A DNA stretch of 64,000 bases, taken from Alkalicoccus urumqiensis. Lineage in GTDB: Bacteria; Bacillota; Bacilli; Bacillales; Salisediminibacteriaceae. The notes beneath the pieces are model-generated. The model was not told where the DNA came from. It was given only the letters and a program-made list of their open reading frames with translations, and did no database searches. The DNA lies in the NCBI RefSeq assembly GCF_002993335.1, contig NZ_PVNS01000008.1, positions 1 through 64,000 of the forward strand. Direction: 5' to 3'. Positions 44,004-52,440 of the stretch are shown here, piece after piece; position 1 is the first letter of the stretch; each line of letters begins with the position of its first letter. The position numbers were made by a program, and so were the translations under genes.

Positions 44004-45293
44004 TTAGTTCTGCAGTGTTTTGGATGAAAGGCTGTGTTCTGCTGCGGCAGAGCCGGCGGTGTAACCGGTGGAAAACGCCACGGTGATATTGTAGCCGCCG
44101 GTATAGCCGTGCAGATCCATGACTTCGCCGCTGAAAAACAGCCCCGGCATTTTTTTGGATTCCATCCGCTTTGGAAACACTTCTTTTACGCTGACGCCGC
44201 CGCCTGTAACAAACGCTTTTTCCAGCGGAAGGGTGCCGTCTGCAGATAGGGTAAACTGCTTGAGCACGCCAGCGAGTGCACGGATTTTCTCGATCGACAG
44301 TTCATTTCCTGTAATGAAGAGATCGATCTCCGCACGCTCCAGACTCACCGGGAGCAGGCGTTCAGGCAGAAATCCGGAGAGCGCGTTCTTCACCGCTTTT
44401 TTCGGAACGGCGTCGATTTCCTTTTTCAGACGCTGAAACAACTGTTCCTGATTTTCGTCAGGAAAGAGGTCAATTTCTAACGGAACCGGAACGGATCCGT
44501 GCTTTTTCCTTGCTTTGACGACGTACTGGCTGCAGCGGAGTCCGATCGGACCGGACAAGCCAAAGTGCGTAAACAGCAGATCGCCGGTGTGTGCTTTGAT
44601 CAGCTTGTTCTTTTTCGGATCGATGACCTTGAGCGTAACACCTCGAAGTGATAATCCCTGAAGGGTCTTTTCTTTAATAAGAAGATCCTTCAGCGTAATC
44701 GGCACTTCCGTCGGATAGAGGTCGGTAATCGTATGCCCCGCTTTTTCCGCCCAGGGATACCCGTCACCGGTGGACCCTGTGTGGGGGACAGAAGTGCCTC
44801 CGGAGGCAATGATGACACTCGGTGCAGAAAATATCCCTGCATCTGTGGTGTGAATACGATGGCCGCTTTCTTCGTCAAAATCGATCGTCGTCACTTCTGT
44901 TTTTTTATAGATGTCGACCTTGAGCTGCTGCAGCTTGTGAAGCAGGGCCCGGACGACGTCATGGGCTTTGTCAGTGACAGGGAACATCCGCCCGTTATCT
45001 TCTTCTTTCAATTCAATACCGAGAGATTCAAAGAAGGCAATAATGTTTTCATTGTTAAAGATAGAGAACGGGCTGTACATGAAGCGGCCGTTACCGGGAA
45101 TGTGCCGGATCAGCTCTTCGTTGTCCACCCGGTTGGTAACATTGCAGCGGCCGCCGCCTGAAATAGCCAGCTTCCGTCCCAGTTTGCTTCCTTTATCCAG
45201 AATCGCTGTCTTTGCACCGTTTTCTCCGGCTGCAGCTGCGGCCATCAGTCCCGCCGGACCGCCTCCGATGACGATGACATCATACGTGTTCAT
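44004..45293 (-). CDS. ytfP: HI0933-family FAD/NAD(P)-binding oxidoreductase YtfP
   Basis: 429 residues. The dinucleotide-binding start [21 protein letters not shown] (cited as [14 protein letters not shown]), the [16 protein letters not shown] motif and the C-terminal [17 protein letters not shown] segment define the HI0933/YhiN family. These flavoproteins have no settled reaction. I use the ATG at 45293 (AAGGAAAGG upstream) rather than a TTG 24 bases earlier. Single gene with its own terminator. Confidence 0.9.
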   Translation of the reverse strand: MNTYDVIVIGGGPAGLMAAAAAGENGAKTAILDKGSKLGRKLAISGGGRCNVTNRVDNEELIRHIPGNGRFMYSPFSIFNNENIIAFFESLGIELKEEDNGRMFPVTDKAHDVVRALLHKLQQLKVDIYKKTEVTTIDFDEESGHRIHTTDAGIFSAPSVIIASGGTSVPHTGSTGDGYPWAEKAGHTITDLYPTEVPITLKDLLIKEKTLQGLSLRGVTLKVIDPKKNKLIKAHTGDLLFTHFGLSGPIGLRCSQYVVKARKKHGSVPVPLEIDLFPDENQEQLFQRLKKEIDAVPKKAVKNALSGFLPERLLPVSLERAEIDLFITGNELSIEKIRALAGVLKQFTLSADGTLPLEKAFVTGGGVSVKEVFPKRMESKKMPGLFFSGEVMDLHGYTGGYNITVAFSTGYTAGSAAAEHSLSSKTLQN

Positions 45294-45656
45294 TGGTATT
45301 CGTCCTTTCCTTGTCAAATAGGCTCGTTCTGTCCGTATTTGTTGGTATCTTTCCCGATTGTACGCCTGCGGCAGTGTTTAGGCAAGCGGGAGAGCGGGAA
45401 TAACAGTTTTCGTACTTTCTATTACATATGCGTCCTCTCCCATGAGCAGAATGTTCGTATCAAGCGTCATTTTCCCTTATAATCGGGGATGTGATGAGAT
45501 GAGTCGTACTGAGAGGTCCTGAGAGCAGGTGAGCGGCAAAATTGTTTCGATTATTTGCCTAAACGCTATTTTCTTCCCGGTTTGTATGTGCTACACTGCT
45601 CTGTGGAGCTAAAAAGCCGACCATTATTGTCAGACACCTGAGAGGAGGATTTAGTT
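45294..45656. other. 363-base intergenic region
   Basis: This gap lies between two divergent genes. It must hold both promoters; a TACACT box at about 45590 could serve the plus-strand gene, but I see no confident -35. No repeat, RNA motif or coding potential stands out. Confidence 0.5.
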
Positions 45657-46349
45657 ATGTTTACAGGACTAAAATCAAGATTTGAGGAAAAGAGAGCATT
45701 TTTATCCCGCCAGACGCAGGATCGGATCGAGCAGTTTGCCAGTTTTGAACGTCAGCAGTCCCTGATTGAGATGGAGCGTTCCCAGTCGCAGCAGTCCATT
45801 TTGAATCAGGAGATCGGCAAGTACCTGAAGACGGTACACCCGACATTCCTTCTTAAGCAGGATGTACATCGTGCACTACTGAACATGTTATATTCCCGTT
45901 CAGAAGGCACGTTCAATATGAACCTGTCCATGACGAAAGAAATGCGCAAAGCGTATTCGTTCTATCACAACGAGCTGAAGATCTTTATTGCGCTTCTCGA
46001 GCGCCGCGGATTCCGTATGGAAGGACGCGAAGAATTGTTCATGCAGACCTTCCTGACGAAGCTGCGTGAAAACAACTACCGCTACCTTTCTGACGTTTAC
46101 GGAGATTTTGTACCGGAAAATGCTTCTATTGCCGGAGCGTTTGAAGCGTATATCGACGCCGTGGATAGAAAAGATAAGTACGAAAGCGGTCATCTCGACT
46201 TCTTTGCAACGTACTTGAATCAAAAAGGAATCGCCGACTTCACTTGGACGAAAAACAAAATGAAGCGGAAACTGAAGCAGTATGAAAAAGCGCACAAGCA
46301 GGAATTTAAGCTGAAGCAGCTTGAGCGCCGTCTCCAGAAGACGAGCTGA
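45657..46349 (+). CDS. conserved-looking helical protein, unknown function
   Basis: 230 residues, soluble, predicted almost wholly helical, with no signal or membrane segment. The first ~55 residues (KSRFEEKRAFLSRQTQDRIE, then RQQSLIEMERSQSQQ) and the last ~30 (KMKRKLKQYEKAHKQEFKL) look like coiled coil and are rich in Lys, Glu and Gln. RBS GAGAGGAGG is strong, suggesting good expression. I do not recognise it; a structural or nucleic-acid-associated role is possible but unproved. Confidence 0.75.
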   Translation: MFTGLKSRFEEKRAFLSRQTQDRIEQFASFERQQSLIEMERSQSQQSILNQEIGKYLKTVHPTFLLKQDVHRALLNMLYSRSEGTFNMNLSMTKEMRKAYSFYHNELKIFIALLERRGFRMEGREELFMQTFLTKLRENNYRYLSDVYGDFVPENASIAGAFEAYIDAVDRKDKYESGHLDFFATYLNQKGIADFTWTKNKMKRKLKQYEKAHKQEFKLKQLERRLQKTS

Positions 46350-46403
46350 TTCTGCTCTCAGGTGCAGCGGACACCACACGATGGCCGGCTGTCGAATAAA
46401 AGC

Positions 46404-46439
46404 AAGTATCCTCCCACAGTGCGGAGGGTACTTTTTTTT
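46404..46439 (+). terminator. terminator
   Basis: AGTATCCTCC pairs with GGAGGGTACT (one G-T pair), followed by TTTTTTTTC. Confidence 0.9.
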
Positions 46440-46543
46440 CGACGATTCAGGAAGACACTGCAGCCTTTCTCCTTGTAATAGGGAAAGAGAGTGTAGGCGG
46501 AAAAAACACAACGTGGTAAAGTAGAGGGCAGAGGTGAAAAGGT

Positions 46544-47353
46544 ATGGAAAAATGGAACGTCCTATTTATTGGTGCCGGGAGGATGGCAGAAGCCGTTATT
46601 TCCGGTATCGTGAAGAAACAGCCGGAGGAGATCGGCACGATCACTGCAGCGAACCGCTCGGATCTTGAACGGCTGCAGTTTCTCCAGGATAAGTACGGGA
46701 TTACAGTGACCACAGACTGGCTGCGGGCTGTAAAAGAGCAGCAGATGATCATTCTGGCGGCGCCGCCCAAGGCACACGACTCCCTTCTGAAAGCTGTGCG
46801 CCCTTTTCTAACGAACCAGGTTGTCGTTACGGTCGCTGCCGGCATCGACCCTGCATATATGGAAGGCCGTCTGCCGGAAGGCACACCGGTCTGCTGGGTC
46901 ATGCCGAATACAGCGGCGCAGGTAGGCATGTCCATGACGACGCATACGTACGGAGCGCATATCCGTCCGGAGCATAAGCCTTACATAGAAGCGGTATTGG
47001 AGGCAATTGGACCAGCGGAGGAAATGTCTGCAGAACAGGTTCATCACATGACAGCGATTACCGGCAGCGCTCCGGCTTTTATCTATTATATGGCCCAGGC
47101 GCTGGAGGAAGCGGCAGTATCCTATGATGTAACCGGCGAACAGGCACGCAGGCTTGTTTCCACGATGATGCAGGGAGCAGCCAGGATGCTCTCTGAAGGA
47201 AAAAGTCCGGAAGCATTGATGGAGGAAGTGGCTTCCCCTGGAGGTTCGACGGCGGAAGGACTTCATGTGCTTGAAACCTACGAAGTGGATAAAATGATCC
47301 GGCAGGCGGTCGATGCCGTCAACCGCCATGCTGCACAAGGAGGAAAATCATGA
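46544..47353 (+). CDS. proC: pyrroline-5-carboxylate reductase
   Basis: 269 residues. The NAD(P)-binding loop is [14 protein letters not shown], and the C-terminal signature [16 protein letters not shown] is diagnostic. It reduces pyrroline-5-carboxylate to proline, the last step of proline synthesis; in salt-stressed bacilli proline is also a compatible solute. Which of the several Bacillus paralogues (ProI, ProG) it equals is not clear. It overlaps the yjbQ-like gene by 4 bases. Confidence 0.94.
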   Translation: MEKWNVLFIGAGRMAEAVISGIVKKQPEEIGTITAANRSDLERLQFLQDKYGITVTTDWLRAVKEQQMIILAAPPKAHDSLLKAVRPFLTNQVVVTVAAGIDPAYMEGRLPEGTPVCWVMPNTAAQVGMSMTTHTYGAHIRPEHKPYIEAVLEAIGPAEEMSAEQVHHMTAITGSAPAFIYYMAQALEEAAVSYDVTGEQARRLVSTMMQGAARMLSEGKSPEALMEEVASPGGSTAEGLHVLETYEVDKMIRQAVDAVNRHAAQGGKS

Positions 47354-47748
47354 TTACGATGTCCGTTTCAACCACCTCCCATGACCAGATGATCGATATT
47401 ACATCAAACGTCCAGCAGGCAGTGGACGAAGCAGGTGTACAGTCCGGTGCAGCTGTGATCATGAGTGCCCATACAACAGCAGGGATCACCGTAAACGAAA
47501 ATGCCGACCCCGATGTGAAAACAGATATGCTCCGCCGTTTCCGCGAGGTATATCCATGGGAGGACCGCCGGGATCTTCATATGGAAGGAAATACGGCGGC
47601 CCATATGAAAACAAGCACTGTCGGCGTATCACAGACAGTAGTTATTGATAAGGGAAAGCTGGTTCTTGGAACATGGCAGGGGATTTATTTCTGTGAGTTC
47701 GATGGACCGCGCGAACGAAAATATCACGTGATGGTTCTGCCCGCGTAA
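47350..47748 (+). CDS. yjbQ: YjbQ/UPF0047 family protein
   Basis: 132 residues, the family's usual size. The conserved [15 protein letters not shown] and [12 protein letters not shown] segments hold the metal-binding histidines, with [18 protein letters not shown] at the end. Family members show weak thiamine-phosphate synthase activity in vitro; the true role is unsettled. Coupled to proC, and 17 bases ahead of ytgP, so all three may share a transcript. Confidence 0.9.
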   Translation: MITMSVSTTSHDQMIDITSNVQQAVDEAGVQSGAAVIMSAHTTAGITVNENADPDVKTDMLRRFREVYPWEDRRDLHMEGNTAAHMKTSTVGVSQTVVIDKGKLVLGTWQGIYFCEFDGPRERKYHVMVLPA

Positions 47749-47765
47749 AAGGGAGTAATGGAGGA

Positions 47766-49376
47766 ATGTCAGATTCGCAGCTGCTCCGGGGGACAATGAT
47801 CCTTTCGGCAGGCATATTTATTACAAAAATGCTCGGTTTAATTTATATCTTTCCATTTACAGCAATTGTGGGTCACGAAGGGCTGGCGCTGTACCAGTAC
47901 GGTTATACGCCTTATACCGTGCTGTTAAGTCTTGCAACGCTCGGCGTACCGCTTGCCGTTTCCAAGTTCGTCTCTAAATATAACGCGCTCGGCGACTACC
48001 GCACCGGGCAGCGGCTTCTGCGTTCCGGATTGATCATTATGTCAGTCACCGGAGTGATTGCTTTTTTCATTCTGTTTTCCGCAGCAGAAATGATCGCAAA
48101 CCGTGTGCTGGATCCGGACAGTCTTAACGGCAACACGGTGGAGGACGCAGTGTTTACAATCCGGATGGTCAGTGTGGCACTGCTGATCGTTCCGGTGATG
48201 GCAGTCATCCGTGGGTTCTTTCAAGGGCATCAGTCGATGGGGCCGACGGCTGTGTCGCAGGTGATCGAGCAGATTATACGTATTGCATTTATATTGATTG
48301 TCACCTACTGGATCATGAATATGACAACAGGGAATCTCGGGACTGCTGTAGGCTTTGCCACATTCGGTGCTTTTGCCGGAGCGGTGGGAGGACTTGCGGT
48401 TCTGCTTGTCTACTGGAAGCGGAGGGCACCCGGGTTAAAACAACAGGTGCGGGATAGTACGGTGGATCACCAGATTCCGCTCACCTCGATGTATAAGGAA
48501 TTATTCCGGTATGCCGTCCCGCTTTCGTTCGTCGGTCTCGCTATTCCGATGTATCAGTCAATCGACTTATGGACGTTCAATCCTGCGATGCAGGCAGCTG
48601 GTTTTTCGCTGGAGCAGGCTGAAACATATTTTGCTTCCTTCGGCCAGTCTTCCCATAAACTGATACTGATTCCAGTGTCGATAGCGACAGCAATGTCGAT
48701 GACGATCCTGCCGACGGTCACTTCTGCTTATACGAATCAGGAGCACGACCGGCTGCAGCGGACGATCACACAGACGTACCAGATCATTCTGTTTCTCACG
48801 ATTCCGGCAGCCGGCGGACTGGCCGTCGTTGCCCAGCCGATGTACGGAACGTTATTCGGTCTCGAAGAAGTCGCGGCAGGCAGTGACATTCTCCGGGTTT
48901 ATGCTCCAACAGCTGTATTATTTGCGGTATTTGCTGTCACCGCGTCCCTCCTTCAGGGGATTAACAAGCAGAAATATGCGGTGCTGGCGCTTATTGCCGG
49001 TGTGGCGTTCAAGCTGGCATCCAACAGTCTCTTTATCCTCTGGTTCGGACCGGAGGGAGGCGTTTTCGCAACGATGGGAGGCTATATTTTGTCTGTCAGT
49101 ATTAATGTCTGGGCTGTCGGACGCTTTGCGCAGTTTGATTACCATGTTATCCGCAGGCGCCTCCTGCAGATCACCGCTTTTACGGCCGTGATGCTCCTTA
49201 TAACAGGCTATCTCGCCTGGGCACTTATGCAGATTTTCCCGATGGATTCACGCACGAACGCAGCTATTGTATTATCGTTATCGGTAGCAGCTGGAATACT
49301 CATATACGGTGTGCTCACGATCAAGACCGGTATCGCCGGCAAAGTGCTCGGCCACCGCTTCTCGATACTTAAATAA
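47766..49376 (+). CDS. ytgP: YtgP-type lipid II flippase (MVF/SpoVB family)
   Basis: 536 residues, about 14 transmembrane helices. The N-terminus LLRGTMILSAGIFITKMLGL and the GHEGLALYQYGYTPY segment match the SpoVB/YtgP branch, in which B. subtilis YtgP is the main MurJ-type flippase of lipid II. In B. subtilis it also neighbours an rsuA-like gene (ytzG), here 4 kb downstream. RBS GGAGG is 3-8 bases before the ATG. It is not closely similar to the MviN-type copy at 5926-7452. Confidence 0.9.
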   Translation: MSDSQLLRGTMILSAGIFITKMLGLIYIFPFTAIVGHEGLALYQYGYTPYTVLLSLATLGVPLAVSKFVSKYNALGDYRTGQRLLRSGLIIMSVTGVIAFFILFSAAEMIANRVLDPDSLNGNTVEDAVFTIRMVSVALLIVPVMAVIRGFFQGHQSMGPTAVSQVIEQIIRIAFILIVTYWIMNMTTGNLGTAVGFATFGAFAGAVGGLAVLLVYWKRRAPGLKQQVRDSTVDHQIPLTSMYKELFRYAVPLSFVGLAIPMYQSIDLWTFNPAMQAAGFSLEQAETYFASFGQSSHKLILIPVSIATAMSMTILPTVTSAYTNQEHDRLQRTITQTYQIILFLTIPAAGGLAVVAQPMYGTLFGLEEVAAGSDILRVYAPTAVLFAVFAVTASLLQGINKQKYAVLALIAGVAFKLASNSLFILWFGPEGGVFATMGGYILSVSINVWAVGRFAQFDYHVIRRRLLQITAFTAVMLLITGYLAWALMQIFPMDSRTNAAIVLSLSVAAGILIYGVLTIKTGIAGKVLGHRFSILK

Positions 49377-49386
49377 GGCACAACAA

Positions 49387-49427
49387 AAAACAGCCCGGAT
49401 GCGGAATGCATCGGGCTGTTTTTTCGG
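49387..49427. terminator. bidirectional terminator
   Basis: AAAAAACAGCCC pairs with GGGCTGTTTTTT, with GATGC/GCATC continuing the stem past a one-base bulge. It serves ytgP and the converging yodB-like gene. Confidence 0.9.
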
Positions 49428-49443
49428 CTCAGCTTCTGTGCGG

Positions 49444-49797
49444 TCAGGTGCCGGTGGACGCAGCCGCTGGATCAGCTGTTTCGGGCTGGTCCATCCACTG
49501 CTCCGCCCAGGACTGGATTTCATCCAGTGCAGGCTCAAGCGCGCGGCCTTTTTTGGATAGTTCATACTCTATCCGGACCGGTGTTTCCGGATAGACATGG
49601 CGCTCTACGACGCCCATTTCTTCCAGCTGCTTCAGCCGGTCCACGAGCATTTTGTCACTCATGCTTGGTATATTTGCAGAAATGTCCTTAAAGCGGGATG
49701 GCCCGCTCAGCAGTACGCGGATAATCAAGCCGTTCCAGCGCTTGCCGAGAAGCTGAAACGCAGACTCAAACTTCGGACACATTTCGAATGATTCCAT
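49444..49797 (-). CDS. yodB: HxlR-family regulator, YodB-like
   Basis: 117 residues, winged helix-turn-helix. The sequence is close to B. subtilis YodB: MCPKFESAFQLLGKRWNGLI, PSRFKDISANIPSMSDKML, ERHVYPETPV. The N-terminal Cys (residue 6) that senses quinones and diamide in YodB is present; a second Cys is not. YodB represses quinone and azo-compound reductases and spx. The ATG at 49797 has GAGGTGAAAGG upstream. It is divergent from a WrbA-type quinone reductase gene, matching the expected target. Confidence 0.9.
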   Translation of the reverse strand: MESFEMCPKFESAFQLLGKRWNGLIIRVLLSGPSRFKDISANIPSMSDKMLVDRLKQLEEMGVVERHVYPETPVRIEYELSKKGRALEPALDEIQSWAEQWMDQPETADPAAASTGT

Positions 49798-49879
49798 ACC
49801 TTTCACCTCATTTCGCTCCAATAAAATAGAACGACATTTCCTATGTCTATAGTATAACACAGGGAAGGTAGTTAATATC

Positions 49880-49900
49880 AAGGTTATATGTAAATAACTT
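49880..49900. promoter_or_regulatory. candidate YodB-type operator
   Basis: AAGGTTATATGTAAATAACTT is an imperfect inverted repeat (GTTAT...ATAAC) in the 206-base gap between the divergent yodB-like and wrbA genes. No other repeat there is as clear. Confidence 0.35.
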
Positions 49901-50003
49901 TTCGAAAGTAATAAACGATTATATATAGGTTTAATGTTGTACAAAACAAGGTATAAGCTTCTACAGGTCCTATTCAACCAATTCAGAAGGAGTGTATTAT
50001 TTT

Positions 50004-50624
50004 ATGACTACTGTACTTGTACCGTATTACAGCACGTTTGGACACATTTATACCATGATGAAAGCAGCAGCGGAAGGAGCGGCGGAAGTTCCCGGCGTGG
50101 AAGTGAAAATTGTCCGCATCGAAGAGTTTGAAGCAGCTCGACAGGCTATGTCCGGTCAGGATGCCTACGTGCAGGCGCAGGAAATGCAGAAGGACATCCC
50201 GGTCGCAACCCACGAAGATCTGAAGTGGGCGGACGGCATCGTCTGGGGTATTCCGACTCGTTACGGCACGATGCCTGCACAGATCAAACAGTTCCTGGAT
50301 ACAGCCGGCGGTCTATGGGCGAACGGAGAACTGGAAGGGAAAGTAACAGGTATCGTTACGTCCACCGGTTCGATCCACGGCGGCCAGGAAACGACAGCTA
50401 TCACATCGCTTATTCCGTTTCTCCACTTCGGCATGATCTATGTCGGTCTGCCTTATGGCCAGAACCCGGAACAGATGACGACAGACGGCATCGGCGGTTC
50501 CCCATACGCTGCATCGACAGTAGCAGGGCCGGACGGCAGCAATCAGCCGGATGAGCGTGACCTTACAATGGCCCGCCGCTTAGGAAAGCGCGTCGCTCAT
50601 GTAGCACAGAGCATCCACGGATAA
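50004..50624 (+). CDS. wrbA: NAD(P)H:quinone oxidoreductase, WrbA type
   Basis: 206 residues, flavodoxin-like fold. The FMN phosphate loop YYSTFGHIYTMM, WGIPTRYGTMPAQIKQFLD and TSTGSIHGGQETT are typical of WrbA. It reduces quinones by two electrons and so avoids radicals. The ATG at 50004 has AGAAGGAG 11 bases upstream. Divergent from a YodB-like sensor, so induction by quinones is expected. Confidence 0.94.
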   Translation: MTTVLVPYYSTFGHIYTMMKAAAEGAAEVPGVEVKIVRIEEFEAARQAMSGQDAYVQAQEMQKDIPVATHEDLKWADGIVWGIPTRYGTMPAQIKQFLDTAGGLWANGELEGKVTGIVTSTGSIHGGQETTAITSLIPFLHFGMIYVGLPYGQNPEQMTTDGIGGSPYAASTVAGPDGSNQPDERDLTMARRLGKRVAHVAQSIHG

Positions 50625-50638
50625 GAAGAACATGCAGA

Positions 50639-50667
50639 AGACTCCGGATTTCCGGGGTCTTTTTTTT
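50639..50667 (+). terminator. terminator after wrbA
   Basis: AGACTCCGG pairs with CCGGGGTCT (one G-T pair), then TTTTTTT. Confidence 0.92.
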
Positions 50668-50683
50668 GAGAGTACAAGAAAGT

Positions 50684-50800
50684 ATAAAATTCGAAACTTC
50701 TTCCGAGCAGGGATGCCAAGGGTTTTGGTATTTCAAAGCTTTGTTAAATTAACTATTTGCTTCTGTTGGTAGAGTCTCTCCGCTTTTCGGCAGAAGCTTG
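50684..50800 (+). repeat. dispersed intergenic repeat, copy C
   Basis: Begins 17 bases after the wrbA terminator. ATTCGAAACTTCTTC is shared with copy B; CAGGGATGCCAAGGG, GGTATTTCAA, TCTGTTGGTAGAGTCTCTCC and CGGCAGAAGC match copy A with a few changes. Open frames here (50749-51037) are repeat-derived and not taken as genes. Confidence 0.65.
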
Positions 50801-51193
50801 CCGTGGGGCTTGTCTTCCAGCCGGGCGCTATTTGCACGGCTGTATAGCATGAGCGGAGCCGGCCTATGGTTTAAGGCGCAGGGCAGCGAACTTCTGCCAT
50901 GCGGCGCGGCCGCGCGGAGCCATGCTACTTGTAATAAAAGTGTTGTACGGCTGCAGGTGCAGGCAGAAAGCGGGAACCTCTTCAATAGACCTCTCTTTTC
51001 TTTTAAGACCAGGCGGTTTCTGCCTGGTTTATTTTGAAACGTGATGATGGACAGACCATGTCTCCATCATCCGGCTGATGAAGTTTTAGTGGAAAGGGAG
51101 CTTTTTCACATAACAGACAAGCTCCGGCAATTGTGTTAAATCATTGAACAGGCGGGAATCCAGCGAAAGGCACTTTTAGGGTGTTTCCCCATC
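50801..51193. other. GC-rich intergenic tail of copy C, with a terminator-like hairpin
   Basis: From 50801 to about 50960 the sequence is GC-rich and looks like a longer extension of the repeat, not found after copies A and B. A hairpin with ACCAGGCGG / CTGCCTGGT arms at 51008-51030 is followed by TTATTTTG and would end a plus-strand transcript. No gene is supported here. Confidence 0.45.
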
Positions 51194-51202
51194 TGATATA
51201 AT
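51194..51202 (+). promoter_or_regulatory. extended -10 promoter of the SEDS pair
   Basis: TGATATAAT is a perfect extended -10 (TGnTATAAT). No good -35 lies 17 bases upstream. The start of transcription near 51208 rules out translation from the ATG at 51201. Confidence 0.6.
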
Positions 51203-51239
51203 GAATCAATCAATGGACTGTGGCAGAGGGGGTGCAGGG

Positions 51240-52430
51240 TTGTCTGAAAGAAGATGGTACATAGACTGGTATTTGATTTCCGCTGTCTTATTCATGTCGG
51301 TATTCGGCCTGATTATGGTCTACAGCGCCAGCTTTGTCGAAGGCTATCAAGTGTATGATGACCCGATGCACTTTTTGAAGCGGCACCTCGTCTGGCTGAT
51401 CCTCGGCGGTACAGCATTCCTCTTCATGATGTTTTTTCCGTACCGTCATTTTAAAAAATTTATTTTGTACATTCTGGCAGCATGTCTGCTTCTGTTGACT
51501 CTGGTCGTCATTCCCGGCGTCGGACACACTGTAAATGGAGCAACGAGGTGGATTGCCATCGGAGGCTTCACCCTTCAGCCTTCGGAATTTGTAAAGCTTG
51601 GTATGATTATTTACCTTGCCTATATTTATTCAAAAAAACGTTCGTACATTAATGACTTCAAGCAGGGGCTGGCACCGCCGCTTGTAATTGTTTTTCTTGT
51701 ATTTTTGTTAATTATGCTTCAGCCTGATTTAGGTACGGCGACAGCAATTGTCATGGTTGCAGGTCTTCTCGCCTTTTTTACAGGAGCTAGATACTGGCAT
51801 TTATTTGCACTCGGCTCCCTTGCCGGGGCGGGGCTGTGGTTTTATGCCAGTACGGAAGAATACCGGATGAACCGTATTACCGGTTTTATGAATGCCTTTG
51901 AGCTGCAGCAGACAGAAGGGTTTCAGCTTGTGCAGTCCTATATTGCCATCGCGCACGGCGGACTGACCGGGGCAGGATTTGGCAGAAGTGTGCAGAAATT
52001 ATTCTACCTTCCGGAGGCCCATACGGATTTTATTTTAGCGATCGTCAGTGAGGAGCTCGGCGTGCTCGGTATTCTCGCAGCGCTCGGGGTAATGGCATTT
52101 ATCATCTGCCGGGGCATTGTTATCGGTGCCCGCTGCCAGGATGATTTCGGCAGTCTTCTTGCATTTGGTATTTCCTGTCAGCTCGCTGTTCAAGTAGTAT
52201 TCAATGGAGGAGCGGTAAGTGGTGTGCTTCCAATTACAGGAATTCCATTTCCATTTCTCAGTTATGGGGGATCCTCCCTTCTCATCACACTTACAGCGCT
52301 CGGTATTCTGGCCAACATTTCCAGAAGAACGGAGAAAGACAGGATCCACCGGAGTGAAAAAGGCAGTCAAGAATATAACTCCCCTGAAGGTGTGTCGACG
52401 CCGCGAAGGGAAGCAGGAATAAGTAGGTGA
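51240..52430 (+). CDS. ftsW: SEDS peptidoglycan glycosyltransferase, FtsW-like
   Basis: 396 residues with about ten transmembrane helices. SEDS motifs include LQPSEFVKLGMIIYLA, LQPDLGTATAIVMVAG, LPEAHTDFILAIVSEELG (with the conserved Asp region) and the C-terminal FPFLSYGGSSLL. It polymerises lipid II into glycan strands, in division (FtsW) or elongation (RodA). I use a TTG at 51240 with AGGGGGTG upstream; the earlier ATG is inside the promoter. The C-terminal tail is long and polar. Ten bases separate it from a second SEDS gene. Confidence 0.85.
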   Translation: MSERRWYIDWYLISAVLFMSVFGLIMVYSASFVEGYQVYDDPMHFLKRHLVWLILGGTAFLFMMFFPYRHFKKFILYILAACLLLLTLVVIPGVGHTVNGATRWIAIGGFTLQPSEFVKLGMIIYLAYIYSKKRSYINDFKQGLAPPLVIVFLVFLLIMLQPDLGTATAIVMVAGLLAFFTGARYWHLFALGSLAGAGLWFYASTEEYRMNRITGFMNAFELQQTEGFQLVQSYIAIAHGGLTGAGFGRSVQKLFYLPEAHTDFILAIVSEELGVLGILAALGVMAFIICRGIVIGARCQDDFGSLLAFGISCQLAVQVVFNGGAVSGVLPITGIPFPFLSYGGSSLLITLTALGILANISRRTEKDRIHRSEKGSQEYNSPEGVSTPRREAGISR

Positions 52431-52440
52431 CAAGAACGTC

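Noticed and set aside
50749-51037. Two small open frames, one on each strand
   Set aside because: Both lie in copy C of the repeat and its GC-rich tail; no ribosome site and repeat-derived composition.
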